Shown here: in pieces, positions 1 to 8,930 of the stretch | Layout of the letters: each line of letters begins with the position of its first letter | Numbering within the stretch: position 1 is the stretch's first letter | Source of the DNA: Paenibacillaceae bacterium | GTDB taxonomy: Bacteria; Bacillota; Bacilli; Paenibacillales; Paenibacillaceae | Assembly (NCBI GenBank): GCA_900766135.1 | Contig: CAAFUF010000023.1 | Coordinates: forward strand, 62,001-126,000 | Direction of reading: 5' to 3' | DNA length: 64,000 bases | Translations under genes and position numbers: made by a program | Notes under the pieces: generated by a model | Database searches by the model: none | Seen by the model: only the letters and a program-made list of their open reading frames with translations | Told to the model about the DNA's origin: nothing

Positions 1-906
1 AATATAGCCGTAAAAGGGCATCCGCTCTGCTGGCATACCGCCACCGTGCCGTGGCTGCTGGACTTAAGCAACGAGGACATCCTGAAAGCGCAGTTTGCCC
101 GAATCGAGCGGGACGTAACCGACTTCAAGGGCCTCATTGAGATGTGGGATGTCATCAATGAAGTGGTGATCATGCCGATATTCGACAAGTACGATAACGG
201 GATCACGAGAATCAGTCAAGATTTGGGGCGCGTCGGCATCATTAAAGAAATGTTTGCGAAAACGCGGGAATCCAACCCCGGTGCAACCTTATTGCTAAAT
301 GACTTCAACACCTCGATCAACTACGAAATCCTGATTGACGGATGTTTAAACGGGGGGATTCCGATCGACGCCATCGGCATCCAGTCGCATCAGCATCAAG
401 GGTATTGGGGACGCGAGAAGCTGGAGGAAGTATTGGAGCGCTTCTCCCACTTCGGTCTTCCGATTCACTTTACGGAAAATACGTTAACCTCCGGACATCT
501 GATGCCGGCGGATATTGAAGATCTGAACGACTATCAGATTCCGGAATGGCCATCCACCCCGGAATTCGAAGAACGGCAGGCTAAAGAGGTCGAAGAGATG
601 TATTCGATTCTGTTTCAACATCCCTTGGTCGAGGCCATTACCGCCTGGAATTTCAGCGACGAGGGGGCCTGGCTTGGCGCTCCCGCCGGATTGGTCAGAA
701 CCGACAACACTCCGAAACCAGCCTATCAGGTGTTGAAGAAATTGATCCAAAGCGACTGGTCTACCCAGGTAACCGCCCAGACCGATGAGAACGGAACGGT
801 GTTCTTCGAGGGATTCCTCGGCGAATATGAGCTGGTTTGCGGAGGCACGAAAGTTCGCTTTCAAATCGAGAAAGAGGATGAACGGGAACAGCTCGTCCTC
901 GAATGA
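1..906 (+). CDS. GH10 endo-1,4-beta-xylanase, C-terminal part (5' end outside window)
   Basis: The frame is open from the first base, so only about 301 C-terminal residues are present. It begins with the family motif GHPLCWHT. The likely acid/base Glu lies in WDVINE (codon 160-162) and the likely nucleophile Glu in HFTEN (codon 475-477). The family hydrolyses internal beta-1,4 bonds of xylan by a retaining mechanism on a TIM barrel. The last roughly 50 residues run past the barrel as a short beta-rich tail. Any signal peptide or upstream module is outside the window, so secretion cannot be judged here. Confidence 0.9.
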   Translation, partial: NIAVKGHPLCWHTATVPWLLDLSNEDILKAQFARIERDVTDFKGLIEMWDVINEVVIMPIFDKYDNGITRISQDLGRVGIIKEMFAKTRESNPGATLLLNDFNTSINYEILIDGCLNGGIPIDAIGIQSHQHQGYWGREKLEEVLERFSHFGLPIHFTENTLTSGHLMPADIEDLNDYQIPEWPSTPEFEERQAKEVEEMYSILFQHPLVEAITAWNFSDEGAWLGAPAGLVRTDNTPKPAYQVLKKLIQSDWSTQVTAQTDENGTVFFEGFLGEYELVCGGTKVRFQIEKEDEREQLVLE

Positions 907-1031
907 ACGGCTTCAAGTGGAGGCAACCGAAGGCATGGATCATAACCGGCCCAGGCGGACGAAATCGTCTTAAAGGCGATCGGAGCGGCGCGGGAACTCG
1001 CCCAAACTAACTAAACAACCGACTCAAAGAA

Positions 1032-1066
1032 GAGGCCATCCTGCCTAAGGGTGGCCTCGAGCTTTT
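1032..1066 (+). terminator. Rho-independent terminator after the xylanase gene
   Basis: Stem GAGGCCA/TGGCCTC with a 13-nt loop is followed by GAGCTTTTT. It lies between the convergent xylanase and WYL-regulator genes. The 125 bp between the xylanase stop and this hairpin hold nothing else recognisable. Confidence 0.7.
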
Positions 1067-2049
1067 TAGTTAACCCCGTTCATCTTTTCCCCAGCTTCTC
1101 TATCCCCTCTCTGGCGCAACCCTTCCCTCACTTCTTCCGGCGCTTTTCTGAATTTCAGGTCCTCCCCCAGGAACAGCAGCCAGTTGATCGTTTCGGTTAA
1201 CTCGTCACGTTGGTTCACTTGGACAAACATCTTCAGCATGGCGGTAGTTTGATAGGGGTTGGTATAGGAAATGAATGCTTTTAAGGGATGATATTTTTTG
1301 TATTGGGCAATCGCCCGGGGGCCCAGTTCAAGGATCAGGTTGAATTCTTCCTCCTGCTTGCCAAGGAGCTCCAGAATCTTCTTCCGGCTTACTCTCTTCT
1401 TGGGAGAGTAAGGCTCGACATGGGTGAGCTGGTCGACGGCAAACAACCTTTTCTTCTCTTCCTGCAAATCAAAGGCTTCCATCAGCCACAGGCTTTTCTC
1501 GTGATAAAGATGCAGGAGAAAGATAGGGTAAGATTTGATTTCCTTCCCTTCTTCAAGGGTAATCCATAAATAACTGTCGAGGAGCAGGTTTTGGATCAGC
1601 TTCTCCAGCATCGGGTGAGGGAGGTCCGAGAGCTCCAGCAAATCGGGATTATGCGGGTTGGTACCCTCAAACAGCAGGATTTCATCCAAGAGCACCAGGT
1701 CGTCCTGCTGGTTTTTGGAGATAAGCCCCAGCAATTTTTCGGCTAACGATTGACGGCTCTTGAGGTAAGGAAGCTGAGCATTTCGGGTGGCCATGAAGGC
1801 GATGAAAAGGGCCTTGATCTCATTATCCGTAAAACGCACGACGGGCAGGATCGAATTATGCATGACCGAATAACCGCCATCCCTTCCGACTTCGGCGACC
1901 AGCGGCATCCCCAAGGCTTCGATTTCCCGAATGTCCCGGATCGCCGTCGAACGGGAGATGTTAAATTCCTGCATGATTTCGGTGATGGTAAAGTGCGACC
2001 GGTTGTTGATGTACCGCATGATAGTATTAATCCGTTCAACTTTTTTCAT
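1066..2049 (-). CDS. DeoR/HTH_11-type transcriptional regulator with WYL-like effector region
   Basis: A 327-residue protein. Residues about 5-60 form an HTH_11-type winged helix (FTITEIMQEFNISRSTAIRD) followed by the typical GRDGGY turn. The remainder resembles the WYL domain of YafY-type regulators, which sense small ligands or nucleic acids. AGGAG precedes the ATG by 5 nt. The gene is divergent from the two small genes starting at 2149, which makes them its most likely targets (inference). The final residues run into the shared terminator. The inducing ligand is unknown. Confidence 0.75.
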   Translation of the reverse strand: MKKVERINTIMRYINNRSHFTITEIMQEFNISRSTAIRDIREIEALGMPLVAEVGRDGGYSVMHNSILPVVRFTDNEIKALFIAFMATRNAQLPYLKSRQSLAEKLLGLISKNQQDDLVLLDEILLFEGTNPHNPDLLELSDLPHPMLEKLIQNLLLDSYLWITLEEGKEIKSYPIFLLHLYHEKSLWLMEAFDLQEEKKRLFAVDQLTHVEPYSPKKRVSRKKILELLGKQEEEFNLILELGPRAIAQYKKYHPLKAFISYTNPYQTTAMLKMFVQVNQRDELTETINWLLFLGEDLKFRKAPEEVREGLRQRGDREAGEKMNGVN

Positions 2050-2148
2050 CGGGGCTCCTAAACAGGTTCATTTTTTGACATGGTTTAAAGTTATGATAAA
2101 CCCATCAAGAACAGAAAACAAATTTTAAAAGAAGGTAGGTATTCAAAC

Positions 2149-2634
2149 ATGGCGAATTATGTTTTGGAAGAGAAGGACGGCTTCACCGTATTTGGTCTGG
2201 GCACGGAATTGAAGAGCGATTACACGGACTATGTCGGCATCAACAAGGAAAAGTCGAGCTTCTGGCAAGCCGTCAGCGAGGACGGCCGGCTTGATCAGTT
2301 AAAAGCGATCGCCGAAAACGACTACGTGTTTGCCGTGAATGAAGCGGTAAATAACAAGATGATGTATTACGCCGGCGTGTTGAGCCAAGAATCATTGCCG
2401 GCCTCGGAAGGCTCCCGGGTCATTCAATTCCCCAAAGGGGAGTACCTGGTGGTGAAAGGGGAAGGGACCACGGCCGATGAATTAAGCAATCAGCTGGCCG
2501 GGATCACTTTTGGCCAAGTCTTGCCGGAAGTAAACCATGTCGCCTATGTCGGGGGGCCGAATGCAACGGTGTTGATGGATCAGGAGAACGGCCGCGTCGC
2601 GGGAGAAATGTGGATTCCCGTCGTTCGGAAATAA
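2149..2634 (+). CDS. GyrI-like/AraC-effector-binding domain protein
   Basis: A stand-alone domain of 161 residues, without HTH, signal peptide or membrane segment. The fold signature is the alternation of beta-strands with the conserved end (QENGRVAGEMWIPV). Such domains bind small hydrophobic ligands or inhibit partner proteins such as gyrase. The start is supported by GAAGGTAGG upstream. It is followed after 22 bp by a second small gene and lies divergent from the WYL regulator, so the three probably form one regulatory unit. The ligand cannot be told from sequence. Confidence 0.7.
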   Translation: MANYVLEEKDGFTVFGLGTELKSDYTDYVGINKEKSSFWQAVSEDGRLDQLKAIAENDYVFAVNEAVNNKMMYYAGVLSQESLPASEGSRVIQFPKGEYLVVKGEGTTADELSNQLAGITFGQVLPEVNHVAYVGGPNATVLMDQENGRVAGEMWIPVVRK

Positions 2635-2656
2635 AAGAAGAGAAGGAGGGGCAAAA

Positions 2657-3124
2657 ATGTCCTATATCGTTGATTTTAAAAATGTATCCACGGTTGGTTT
2701 GGAATCCTCTCCTGTAGCGGAGGCGCTGGCCGGGCTGCGAGCCAATGAAGCGCGTTATTTCATGAACAAATACAAGCATGCGTTTACGGTCGAACCTGCC
2801 GGCGAAAGCCAGGAAACCTTGGATTACGTGAACCGGATATTAAAAGAAGAACGCGGCATCGAGTTTTCGGCTAAGCCGCTAGAAACATCGCTGTTCCAAG
2901 TGGAAAACATCCGGTGGGCCTTCGTCTTCTATGAGGATGGGCTCGGGGTCAACGTCCTGTACACCTTGGATGATCCCAAGAAGCGGGCCGTGGGGTTTAA
3001 GCTGTCCGAAGGGATGGAGATTCCCAAGGAGCTGGAGGAGAAGAAATTTAAATTCGCCCGGCAGAAATCCAAATTGGCCGGTACGATCCGGGGCTCGTTC
3101 TTCGTGATTAAAGGCGAGTATTAA
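2657..3124 (+). CDS. Conserved-looking cytosolic protein of unknown function (155 aa)
   Basis: I do not recognise this family. It is a soluble, charged protein of 155 residues with no signal peptide, no membrane helix and no obvious catalytic motif; a Lys-rich stretch lies near residues 128-142. A strong AGAAGGAGGGG ribosome site precedes the ATG. It is co-transcribed with the GyrI-like gene (22-bp gap) and is followed by a clear terminator. The position suggests a partner or second target of the divergent WYL regulator. Confidence 0.6.
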   Translation: MSYIVDFKNVSTVGLESSPVAEALAGLRANEARYFMNKYKHAFTVEPAGESQETLDYVNRILKEERGIEFSAKPLETSLFQVENIRWAFVFYEDGLGVNVLYTLDDPKKRAVGFKLSEGMEIPKELEEKKFKFARQKSKLAGTIRGSFFVIKGEY

Positions 3125-3150
3125 AATTAATACGCATGTTACGCCCTAGG

Positions 3151-3180
3151 CGCGGATACTTGAGGTATCCGCGTTTTAGT
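3151..3180 (+). terminator. Rho-independent terminator of the GyrI-like operon
   Basis: Stem CGCGGATAC/GTATCCGCG with a TTGAG loop, followed by TTTTAGTTT. Confidence 0.85.
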
Positions 3181-3194
3181 TTGGGCGTCGCCGA

Positions 3195-3941
3195 TCAAAG
3201 CCACTCCCCATCCTCTGGAATGTCGACTTGATCAAGCAAATCGTTGGCGGCAAGTTCCTCCCGCAGACGGCTCCGGGTGACCAGGCAATGATTGATCGCG
3301 TCCATATGGACGGCAACGACACGGGTGTAGGGAGCGTAGCGGATGAGGCTCATGACATCCTTTTCGTCCATCGTAATCGCGTCGCCAACGACAAATTGGG
3401 CCCCCCCTGCGTTTACGATCGTCTTCTCAGGTTTATGGGTATCGAGTGCGGTTTTCACTTCATCACACCAAATGGTATCTCCCGCGAGGTAGAGCGTGGG
3501 TTCCTCTTGGGCCTGCCAGACAAAGCCGGAAACCTGGCCCATACGTTGACCGATTTCTCCTGTCCCATGTTGGCCGGAGGTGCGATGTATGGTGATTCCT
3601 CGAAATTCTACGGAGCGATGAACCTCCGTGATATCGGTAAAGCCTGACGAACGTAGCGTCTCCCGGTCACCGGGTTGGCAGAAAATCGGTAACGACTTCG
3701 GCAAGGCCTGGATTGCCGCTTCGTCCCAGTGGTCAGGGTGCAGGTGCGTGATGAGGATGGCATCCGGAGCCAGCCATTGGGTCAGCGCGCCAGGCAATGG
3801 GACAAGCGGATTCCTCCGTTCGTTGCCGGTATTGGCGATCGGCGGATTAGCCGATACTTCGCTAAACATCGGGTCGATTAGGAAAGTCACCTCCGCATAC
3901 TCCACCCATAAGGTGGCATGACGGATGAGTTGCAGGTTCAT
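3195..3941 (-). CDS. Metallo-beta-lactamase-fold hydrolase, UlaG-like
   Basis: A 248-residue cytosolic protein with the zinc-binding motif THLHPDHWD near residue 85 and later His/Asp ligands (AGDTIW; VHMDAINHC). These place it in the UlaG-like MBL subfamily, whose members hydrolyse lactones or phosphodiesters. The substrate is not evident. AGGAGGAG lies 4 nt before the ATG. It is divergent from an Lrp/AsnC regulator 122 bp away, an arrangement that often marks regulator and target. Confidence 0.85.
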   Translation of the reverse strand: MNLQLIRHATLWVEYAEVTFLIDPMFSEVSANPPIANTGNERRNPLVPLPGALTQWLAPDAILITHLHPDHWDEAAIQALPKSLPIFCQPGDRETLRSSGFTDITEVHRSVEFRGITIHRTSGQHGTGEIGQRMGQVSGFVWQAQEEPTLYLAGDTIWCDEVKTALDTHKPEKTIVNAGGAQFVVGDAITMDEKDVMSLIRYAPYTRVVAVHMDAINHCLVTRSRLREELAANDLLDQVDIPEDGEWL

Positions 3942-4063
3942 AACACTCCTCCTAAAAGTAAAATTGTGATAGTATCGATGATAACATGAGCTCCGGAGCG
4001 CGATACATAACTTGATGAAAGCAATTCTACAGCTTCACTTACGCCGTGAAAGGGAGGGGTCCG

Positions 4064-4492
4064 ATGGCCGGCCAAGGGATAGATGAGATTGATTTGAAAA
4101 TACTCGAGGCACTGCTCGACAATGCGCTCCTTACCCATAAAGACATTGGAGAGCGTGTCCATCTTACGGGGCAGGCGGTTGGCGCGCGGGTCCGAAAGCT
4201 GGAAGAGCTCGGAGTGATTGAGGGTTATACGCTGCGTTGGAAGCCTGAAAAGATCGGGCTACAGGTGCATGCTTTTCTCATCGTGTTCATGAATATGAAT
4301 CAATCGCATCAAGCCTTCCGTGATTTCGCCCGCAAGACGGAGTCCGTGCAGGAAGTACATCGCGTAAGCGGGGAGGGCTGCTATTGGCTGCGGATTCGAA
4401 CCAAGGATAGTTCCGAACTGAATCAACTGTTGGATGAGATCCTGAACTACGGCAATTATAAGCTGAGTTTGTCGATCGAGCAGATCATATAG
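4064..4492 (+). CDS. Lrp/AsnC-family transcriptional regulator
   Basis: A protein of 142 residues: an N-terminal HTH (DEIDLKILEALLDNALLTHK) followed by an AsnC ligand-binding domain of RAM type. I place the start at the ATG preceded by AAAGGGAGGGG; a GTG 18 nt upstream lies inside that ribosome site. Lrp proteins form octamers that respond to amino acids. The divergent MBL-fold hydrolase is the most likely target (inference). A strong terminator follows. Confidence 0.9.
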   Translation: MAGQGIDEIDLKILEALLDNALLTHKDIGERVHLTGQAVGARVRKLEELGVIEGYTLRWKPEKIGLQVHAFLIVFMNMNQSHQAFRDFARKTESVQEVHRVSGEGCYWLRIRTKDSSELNQLLDEILNYGNYKLSLSIEQII

Positions 4493-4504
4493 CTAGAACT
4501 AGAA

Positions 4505-4537
4505 CAGGGCCCCTTGAACAGGGGCCCTGTTTTTTTT
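4505..4537 (+). terminator. Rho-independent terminator after the Lrp-family gene
   Basis: Stem CAGGGCCCC/GGGGCCCTG with a 7-nt loop, followed by eight T. On the minus strand there is no T tract after the stem, so it serves the Lrp gene only. Confidence 0.9.
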
Positions 4538-4569
4538 GATGGTATCTTAGCTTATTGCATTTGCCGGAA

Positions 4570-6948
4570 TTACTCCGGCGTTCCTTGCGTAACCCCGTGA
4601 ACATAAGTTTGCCATGGGGTATCCAGCGCCCCTTGCCCGGGGTTATAGGTGAAGAAATACTCGACGGTATCCCCTTGGCTCAGATTGTTGACCGCGTAGG
4701 TATAGTTGCCGTTCCCCACCGGGGTCATCGCTACGTTCAGTTGACCTCCGTTATTGATCTTGTAGTGCAGATCGGCGAAGGTAGCACCGTTGACGTAGAA
4801 CAACAGGTTATCGCCGGTCTTCTTCAATCCCTTCACTTGATCGCCGATCACGACCGTGGAGGGGGTGCCGGGACCTCCGGGATTCTGGCCGCCGCCATCA
4901 CCGTTATCCTTATAGACACGGACATAATCGACCTGCATCGTTGCCGGAATATCGCCGGGACTTGGAGCTATGCCGCCGTCGAAGTTCCCGCCAATCGCCA
5001 GGTTCATGATGAGATAGAAGGCCTGATCGAAAGGCGCGTTCGGATTGTTCGGCGCCGCCGCGGAATACCATTGATCCCGGGTCGCTTTGAAGAAGAACTT
5101 GCCGTCTACGTACCATTTGATGTTATCCTCTTCCCACACGACGGAATAAACATGGAAGTCATTTGCGATGGTTTGCCCGGACGGGAAATGGTATTCGCCC
5201 GAAAGATGCGTATTGGCCGGCCATTGTCCGCCGAAGTGAATGGCTCCGGAAGTCATGCCGGGCAGGCGCCCTCTGGCTTCCATCACGTCGATTTCGCCGG
5301 AAGCGGCCCAGGTGCCGTAGGTTTGATCTTGCGGCAGCATCCAAAGAGCCGGCCAAATGCCGTTCCCCGTAGGGAGCTTCGCGCGGAAATCGACTCTGCC
5401 GTATTTAAGAGAGAAATGATCCTTGGTGTTAATCTTGCCGGAAGAGTATGGCGCGGTTCGGCTGGGATCCTGCGGGAAGGATTTAGGATCGTTTAAGGCC
5501 CGGATATTCAGCTTCCCGTCCTGGACGAAGATATTTTGCGTACTGTTCGTGTAATGCTGCAGTTCCGCATTGCCCCACCCCCAAGTGCCAGGGTCATTGT
5601 TGAGGTAGTACCCTTGTTCATAATTCCACTTGCTCATATCCAACTGGGATCCGGTAAATTCATCCTGCCAGAGGAGCGTCATGCCAGCGATGGCCGGATC
5701 GGTTGGCGAGCTGAGCGGAATATCCCCATGGTCGGCATCGTCCGGCCGCGGTGCATTCGGATTGCCGATGAACATGTAGGTGACGAAGTTATTGCCGACG
5801 TCACCGCCCTTTTGCCCATTGAGGGGGTAACCGATGCGGATTTGCATATCTTGCTGGATCGGCCGGAACCACAGCCCATAGATATAGTCCGCCCAATAAC
5901 CCCATTGATTGGCGCTGGACAGGTTATTGTACCCGTTTGCGGAATAGACGAATCCGCTTTGACCGGAGTCTGCCAAATTCACCCATTGCCCGTTGCGGTT
6001 GATCTGGTAGACGAAATTCCCCAGCTCGGTGGCGATTGGGGCGCTGCCGTCGATTTTAGGCAGGGGCAGACCTATGGCACCGCTTACATCTGCAGTGAAA
6101 GTCGTACCTTCATAGGGAGTAAGGATGTACGAATTTCTGACGGGCTGATTAAAATTGATCGTATAGACGACGTTCACCAATGAGGTTTTCGATTCCAATT
6201 TAACGTTAATCGACTCCGTGACGTTAAACCAGTAGCCGCCGCCTCCATCGGTAAATTGGCCGAAGTTCTGGTCGTAAATCCAGCCGCTGGCCGCATTGTT
6301 ATCGATATCGATCCAAACGCTGCTGTTCACCGGCTTGACGTACACCTTTAAATCATCGGCCACCGCTGCATAAGGAATTGCCGGATTGTTGTTGAAGACG
6401 GGATAGGTGAAGCCGGCTCCGCCCGTCGTCCCTGCGGTGAGGACCGGGCCTTGCGTTGGCGTCATCGCCGTAATGGTGGTTTTGTTGATGTTTTGAAAGA
6501 CGAGCGTGTATCCGAGCGTAACCCCGTTGGCTTTGGAGTACAGCTGAATCTCTGTCGTTGCGGAAAGGGTGAACCAATAGCCGTTAAAACCGCTGTCGCT
6601 CCAGTGACCCCAGTTCTGGTTGTAGACAAAGCTGCCGACACTGTCGATATCGACCCAGTTGCCGTTTACTTTCACCTTGACGCCGAGGTCCTGCACTACA
6701 TCGCTCCAGGTGGCTGAGCCGCCATTAAAGATCGGCATCACGAATCCGTAACTGGCCTGTCCGACTCCCGACTTGGTAATGACCGGACCGTCTGCTGCCG
6801 AGAAGTAACTCATCGAGCTAATCGTCGTCCCGGCTGCCTGAGCTTTAGGCGTTGGCAACAGACTGACGCCAGCGGCCAGAACGACCGCCAAGAATAAGCC
6901 GAATACCTTGTGAACCAGCCGCCTATCCGTCAAGTGAGAACGTTTCAT
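4570..6948 (-). CDS. Secreted GH16 endo-beta-1,3-glucanase (laminarinase) with CBM56
   Basis: A protein of 792 residues. Residues 1-39 are a Sec signal peptide ending AQA-AG. Three related beta-sandwich repeats of 90-110 residues follow (about 40-400), each with a WVDID/YNQNWG-like core. The GH16 catalytic domain spans about 420-680, with nucleophile Glu552, Asp554 and acid/base Glu557 in GEIDVME. A C-terminal CBM56 (about 700-790) binds beta-1,3-glucan. The enzyme cuts fungal or algal beta-1,3-glucan outside the cell. A near-perfect cre site upstream suggests CcpA repression. The function of the three N-terminal repeats is not known to me. Confidence 0.93.
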   Translation of the reverse strand: MKRSHLTDRRLVHKVFGLFLAVVLAAGVSLLPTPKAQAAGTTISSMSYFSAADGPVITKSGVGQASYGFVMPIFNGGSATWSDVVQDLGVKVKVNGNWVDIDSVGSFVYNQNWGHWSDSGFNGYWFTLSATTEIQLYSKANGVTLGYTLVFQNINKTTITAMTPTQGPVLTAGTTGGAGFTYPVFNNNPAIPYAAVADDLKVYVKPVNSSVWIDIDNNAASGWIYDQNFGQFTDGGGGYWFNVTESINVKLESKTSLVNVVYTINFNQPVRNSYILTPYEGTTFTADVSGAIGLPLPKIDGSAPIATELGNFVYQINRNGQWVNLADSGQSGFVYSANGYNNLSSANQWGYWADYIYGLWFRPIQQDMQIRIGYPLNGQKGGDVGNNFVTYMFIGNPNAPRPDDADHGDIPLSSPTDPAIAGMTLLWQDEFTGSQLDMSKWNYEQGYYLNNDPGTWGWGNAELQHYTNSTQNIFVQDGKLNIRALNDPKSFPQDPSRTAPYSSGKINTKDHFSLKYGRVDFRAKLPTGNGIWPALWMLPQDQTYGTWAASGEIDVMEARGRLPGMTSGAIHFGGQWPANTHLSGEYHFPSGQTIANDFHVYSVVWEEDNIKWYVDGKFFFKATRDQWYSAAAPNNPNAPFDQAFYLIMNLAIGGNFDGGIAPSPGDIPATMQVDYVRVYKDNGDGGGQNPGGPGTPSTVVIGDQVKGLKKTGDNLLFYVNGATFADLHYKINNGGQLNVAMTPVGNGNYTYAVNNLSQGDTVEYFFTYNPGQGALDTPWQTYVHGVTQGTPE

Positions 6949-7012
6949 AAATACCCTCCCTTTATTATCATGATTCTCCCAACCTGTGCACTGATAGGAA
7001 AATACTTACATA

Positions 7013-7026
7013 GGAGAACGCTTTCA
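7013..7026 (-). promoter_or_regulatory. cre (CcpA) site upstream of the GH16 glucanase
   Basis: On the minus strand TGAAAGCGTTCTCC matches 13 of 14 positions of TGWAANCGNTNWCA. It lies 65-78 bp before the start codon. Catabolite repression of a secreted glucanase fits the family. Apart from this and the promoter below I see nothing else in the 385-bp gap 6949-7333. Confidence 0.65.
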
Positions 7027-7239
7027 TTCTACCAATCCAGACATTTGATGAATAGGTTCCATATTTCGGGTGGGGTGCTACTTTTTTGGGGAAGCGAGGA
7101 ACATTCGCGGAATAACCGGTTCAGGGGTTTCCGGATGCGGAAACCGTGAAGGAAATCATGGAATGTAATATGCAGAGCGCCTTTCAATTTATTTAAAAAA
7201 TGAGATAATTCAGAAAGGGATTCGGTACCGTGAAAAGAA

Positions 7240-7245
7240 TATAAT
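7240..7245 (+). promoter_or_regulatory. Probable -10 box (TATAAT) for the DinB/ECF unit
   Basis: A perfect TATAAT lies about 90 bp before the DinB start. The -35 region is poor (GGGATT at 17 bp), so it may need an activator. Confidence 0.5.
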
Positions 7246-7333
7246 AGAGGTCACTTACCAACATATTACACGCCCGGTTGTGATGCGAATCGAATTTGAA
7301 TAGGAATAGAGACTACCACAAGGGGGAAATTGG

Positions 7334-7855
7334 ATGCCGAAACCGGATGCTTTGACCGTGATCGAGCAGTATAAGTCGAGCCTGGATGAATATACGTTAG
7401 AACAGCTTCGCTATAAAAGCGAAGAGGACGTATGGTCGATCGGGCAGATGTATGATCACGTGATCGGTGTGGCGGAAGAGTATATCGGGTACATCCGGAC
7501 TTGCGCATCGGCAACAGGGGAGGAGCAACCCGGAGGCAAGAGCGCTGACGGAACAAGGGCATTTGAGGAGAAGATGTGGCCCCATGTCCGCGTGAAGCTG
7601 AATGAACCGGTGAATGCCACCCGAAATCCCGAGAGTAAGGATGAACTGACAGTCGGTTTTGAACACGTACTGAGAGAATTGAAGGACTGGGCGTCTCACG
7701 TCCATGAAGTCCATCCGGCATACAAAGTGCGGCATGGCTGGTTCGGCTGGCTGGATGCCCGGGAATGGTTTGAACTGGTCGGCATGCATAGCCGGCATCA
7801 TCTCCGCCAGAAGGCTGAACTGGATCAACGGTTGGCTGAGGCCGGACTGCGCTAG
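7334..7855 (+). CDS. DinB-family protein
   Basis: A 173-residue four-helix-bundle protein of the DinB/YfiT superfamily. The metal-binding His positions are plausible in MYDHVIGV (near residue 38) and HSRHHLRQ near the C terminus. Members are thiol transferases or metal-dependent hydrolases acting in the cytosol; the substrate is unknown. AAGGGGG precedes the ATG. It is followed after 44 bp by an ECF sigma factor, and a second DinB gene lies at 16247. Confidence 0.85.
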   Translation: MPKPDALTVIEQYKSSLDEYTLEQLRYKSEEDVWSIGQMYDHVIGVAEEYIGYIRTCASATGEEQPGGKSADGTRAFEEKMWPHVRVKLNEPVNATRNPESKDELTVGFEHVLRELKDWASHVHEVHPAYKVRHGWFGWLDAREWFELVGMHSRHHLRQKAELDQRLAEAGLR

Positions 7856-7899
7856 TGTTGCCCCACCTATCCTATTTTTCCTACCCAAAGGAGGCTTAT

Positions 7900-8856
7900 A
7901 TGAACGGGACCACCCTGGACCTGCAGTTATTGGAAAAAATGAAGCCGGAGCTCACCGCGTTCTGCTACCGGATGCTTGGATCCATCGATGACGCGGACGA
8001 TGCGGTTCAGGAGATCTATATCCGCGTTTGGCAAAGCTGGAGCTCGTTTCGGCAGGAATCCTCGCATAAGACGTGGATCTATCGGATCGCCTCCAACTTA
8101 TGCCTGGATAAACTGAGACAGGCTAAACGCCGGGTGCTTCCCGTCGATCTTTCCGATCCGGCGGGTTCCATCATCGAACCTCGGGAGACGTTGCCCGATT
8201 CCTCCTGGATCTGGCTGGCTCCCGATTTCGGGGAGAACCCCGAGGATGCGCTTATCCGCAAGGATACCCTGCAGCTCTGCTTCATCGCGCTCCTGCAGAC
8301 CTTACCGCCCCGCCAGCGCGCCGTGTTGATTCTGAAGGACGTCTTCGACTGGTCCTCCAAGCAGATTGCGGAGACGCTGGGAATGTCGCCGGCGGCCGTG
8401 AACAGCGCTTTGCAGCGAGCCCGGGAGACGATGGACCGAACCCGGCTCCGTTCCGACGAGCTCAGCCGGATGGAAGGCGAGCCGGATCGCGAGCTGCTGT
8501 CGCGGTATGTGGAGGCTTTCGAGCAATTTGATGTTGACCGGCTGGTCGCGTTGTTTCACGAGGAAGGCTGCATGTCCATGCCGCCATTTCCGATGTGGGT
8601 CCGCGGCAAGGAGGACTTGTCGAAGTTTTTCTCGCTTACTCGCTGGCATTGCGAGGGTTCCCGTTTTTTGCCGGTTAAGATTAACGGCGGGTATCCGGCG
8701 CTTGCGCAGTATATGCCAAGCAAGGAGGGCTCTTACCTGGTGCCTTGGGGGATTCATGTCCTCGAAACCAAGGACCATCGTATCCTCCACGTCCAAAATT
8801 TCATTAACGCGAAATTATTTTCCCGATTGGGGCTGCCGGAGCAACTGGACCGATGA
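7900..8856 (+). CDS. ECF sigma factor with C-terminal SnoaL-like domain
   Basis: A protein of 318 residues from the ATG at 7900, which has AAAGGAGG 6 nt upstream; the GTG at 7855 has no ribosome site. Residues about 10-80 are sigma region 2 and 125-180 are region 4 (LPPRQRAVLILKDVFDWSSK, then an HTH ending NSALQRAR). A SnoaL/NTF2-like domain follows (about 200-300, with MPPFPMWVRG). This layout matches the ECF group annotated as TIGR02960 (SigG-like), in which the fused tail takes the place of an anti-sigma factor. Its regulon is unknown; the flanking DinB and SRPBCC genes may belong to it. Confidence 0.85.
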   Translation: MNGTTLDLQLLEKMKPELTAFCYRMLGSIDDADDAVQEIYIRVWQSWSSFRQESSHKTWIYRIASNLCLDKLRQAKRRVLPVDLSDPAGSIIEPRETLPDSSWIWLAPDFGENPEDALIRKDTLQLCFIALLQTLPPRQRAVLILKDVFDWSSKQIAETLGMSPAAVNSALQRARETMDRTRLRSDELSRMEGEPDRELLSRYVEAFEQFDVDRLVALFHEEGCMSMPPFPMWVRGKEDLSKFFSLTRWHCEGSRFLPVKINGGYPALAQYMPSKEGSYLVPWGIHVLETKDHRILHVQNFINAKLFSRLGLPEQLDR

Positions 8857-8930
8857 ATTTCGAATGCGGGTTGCGTCTATAGGAATGTAAAGTAAAAAAA
8901 CAATCCTAATGAAAGAGGTGCCTTTGAAAA

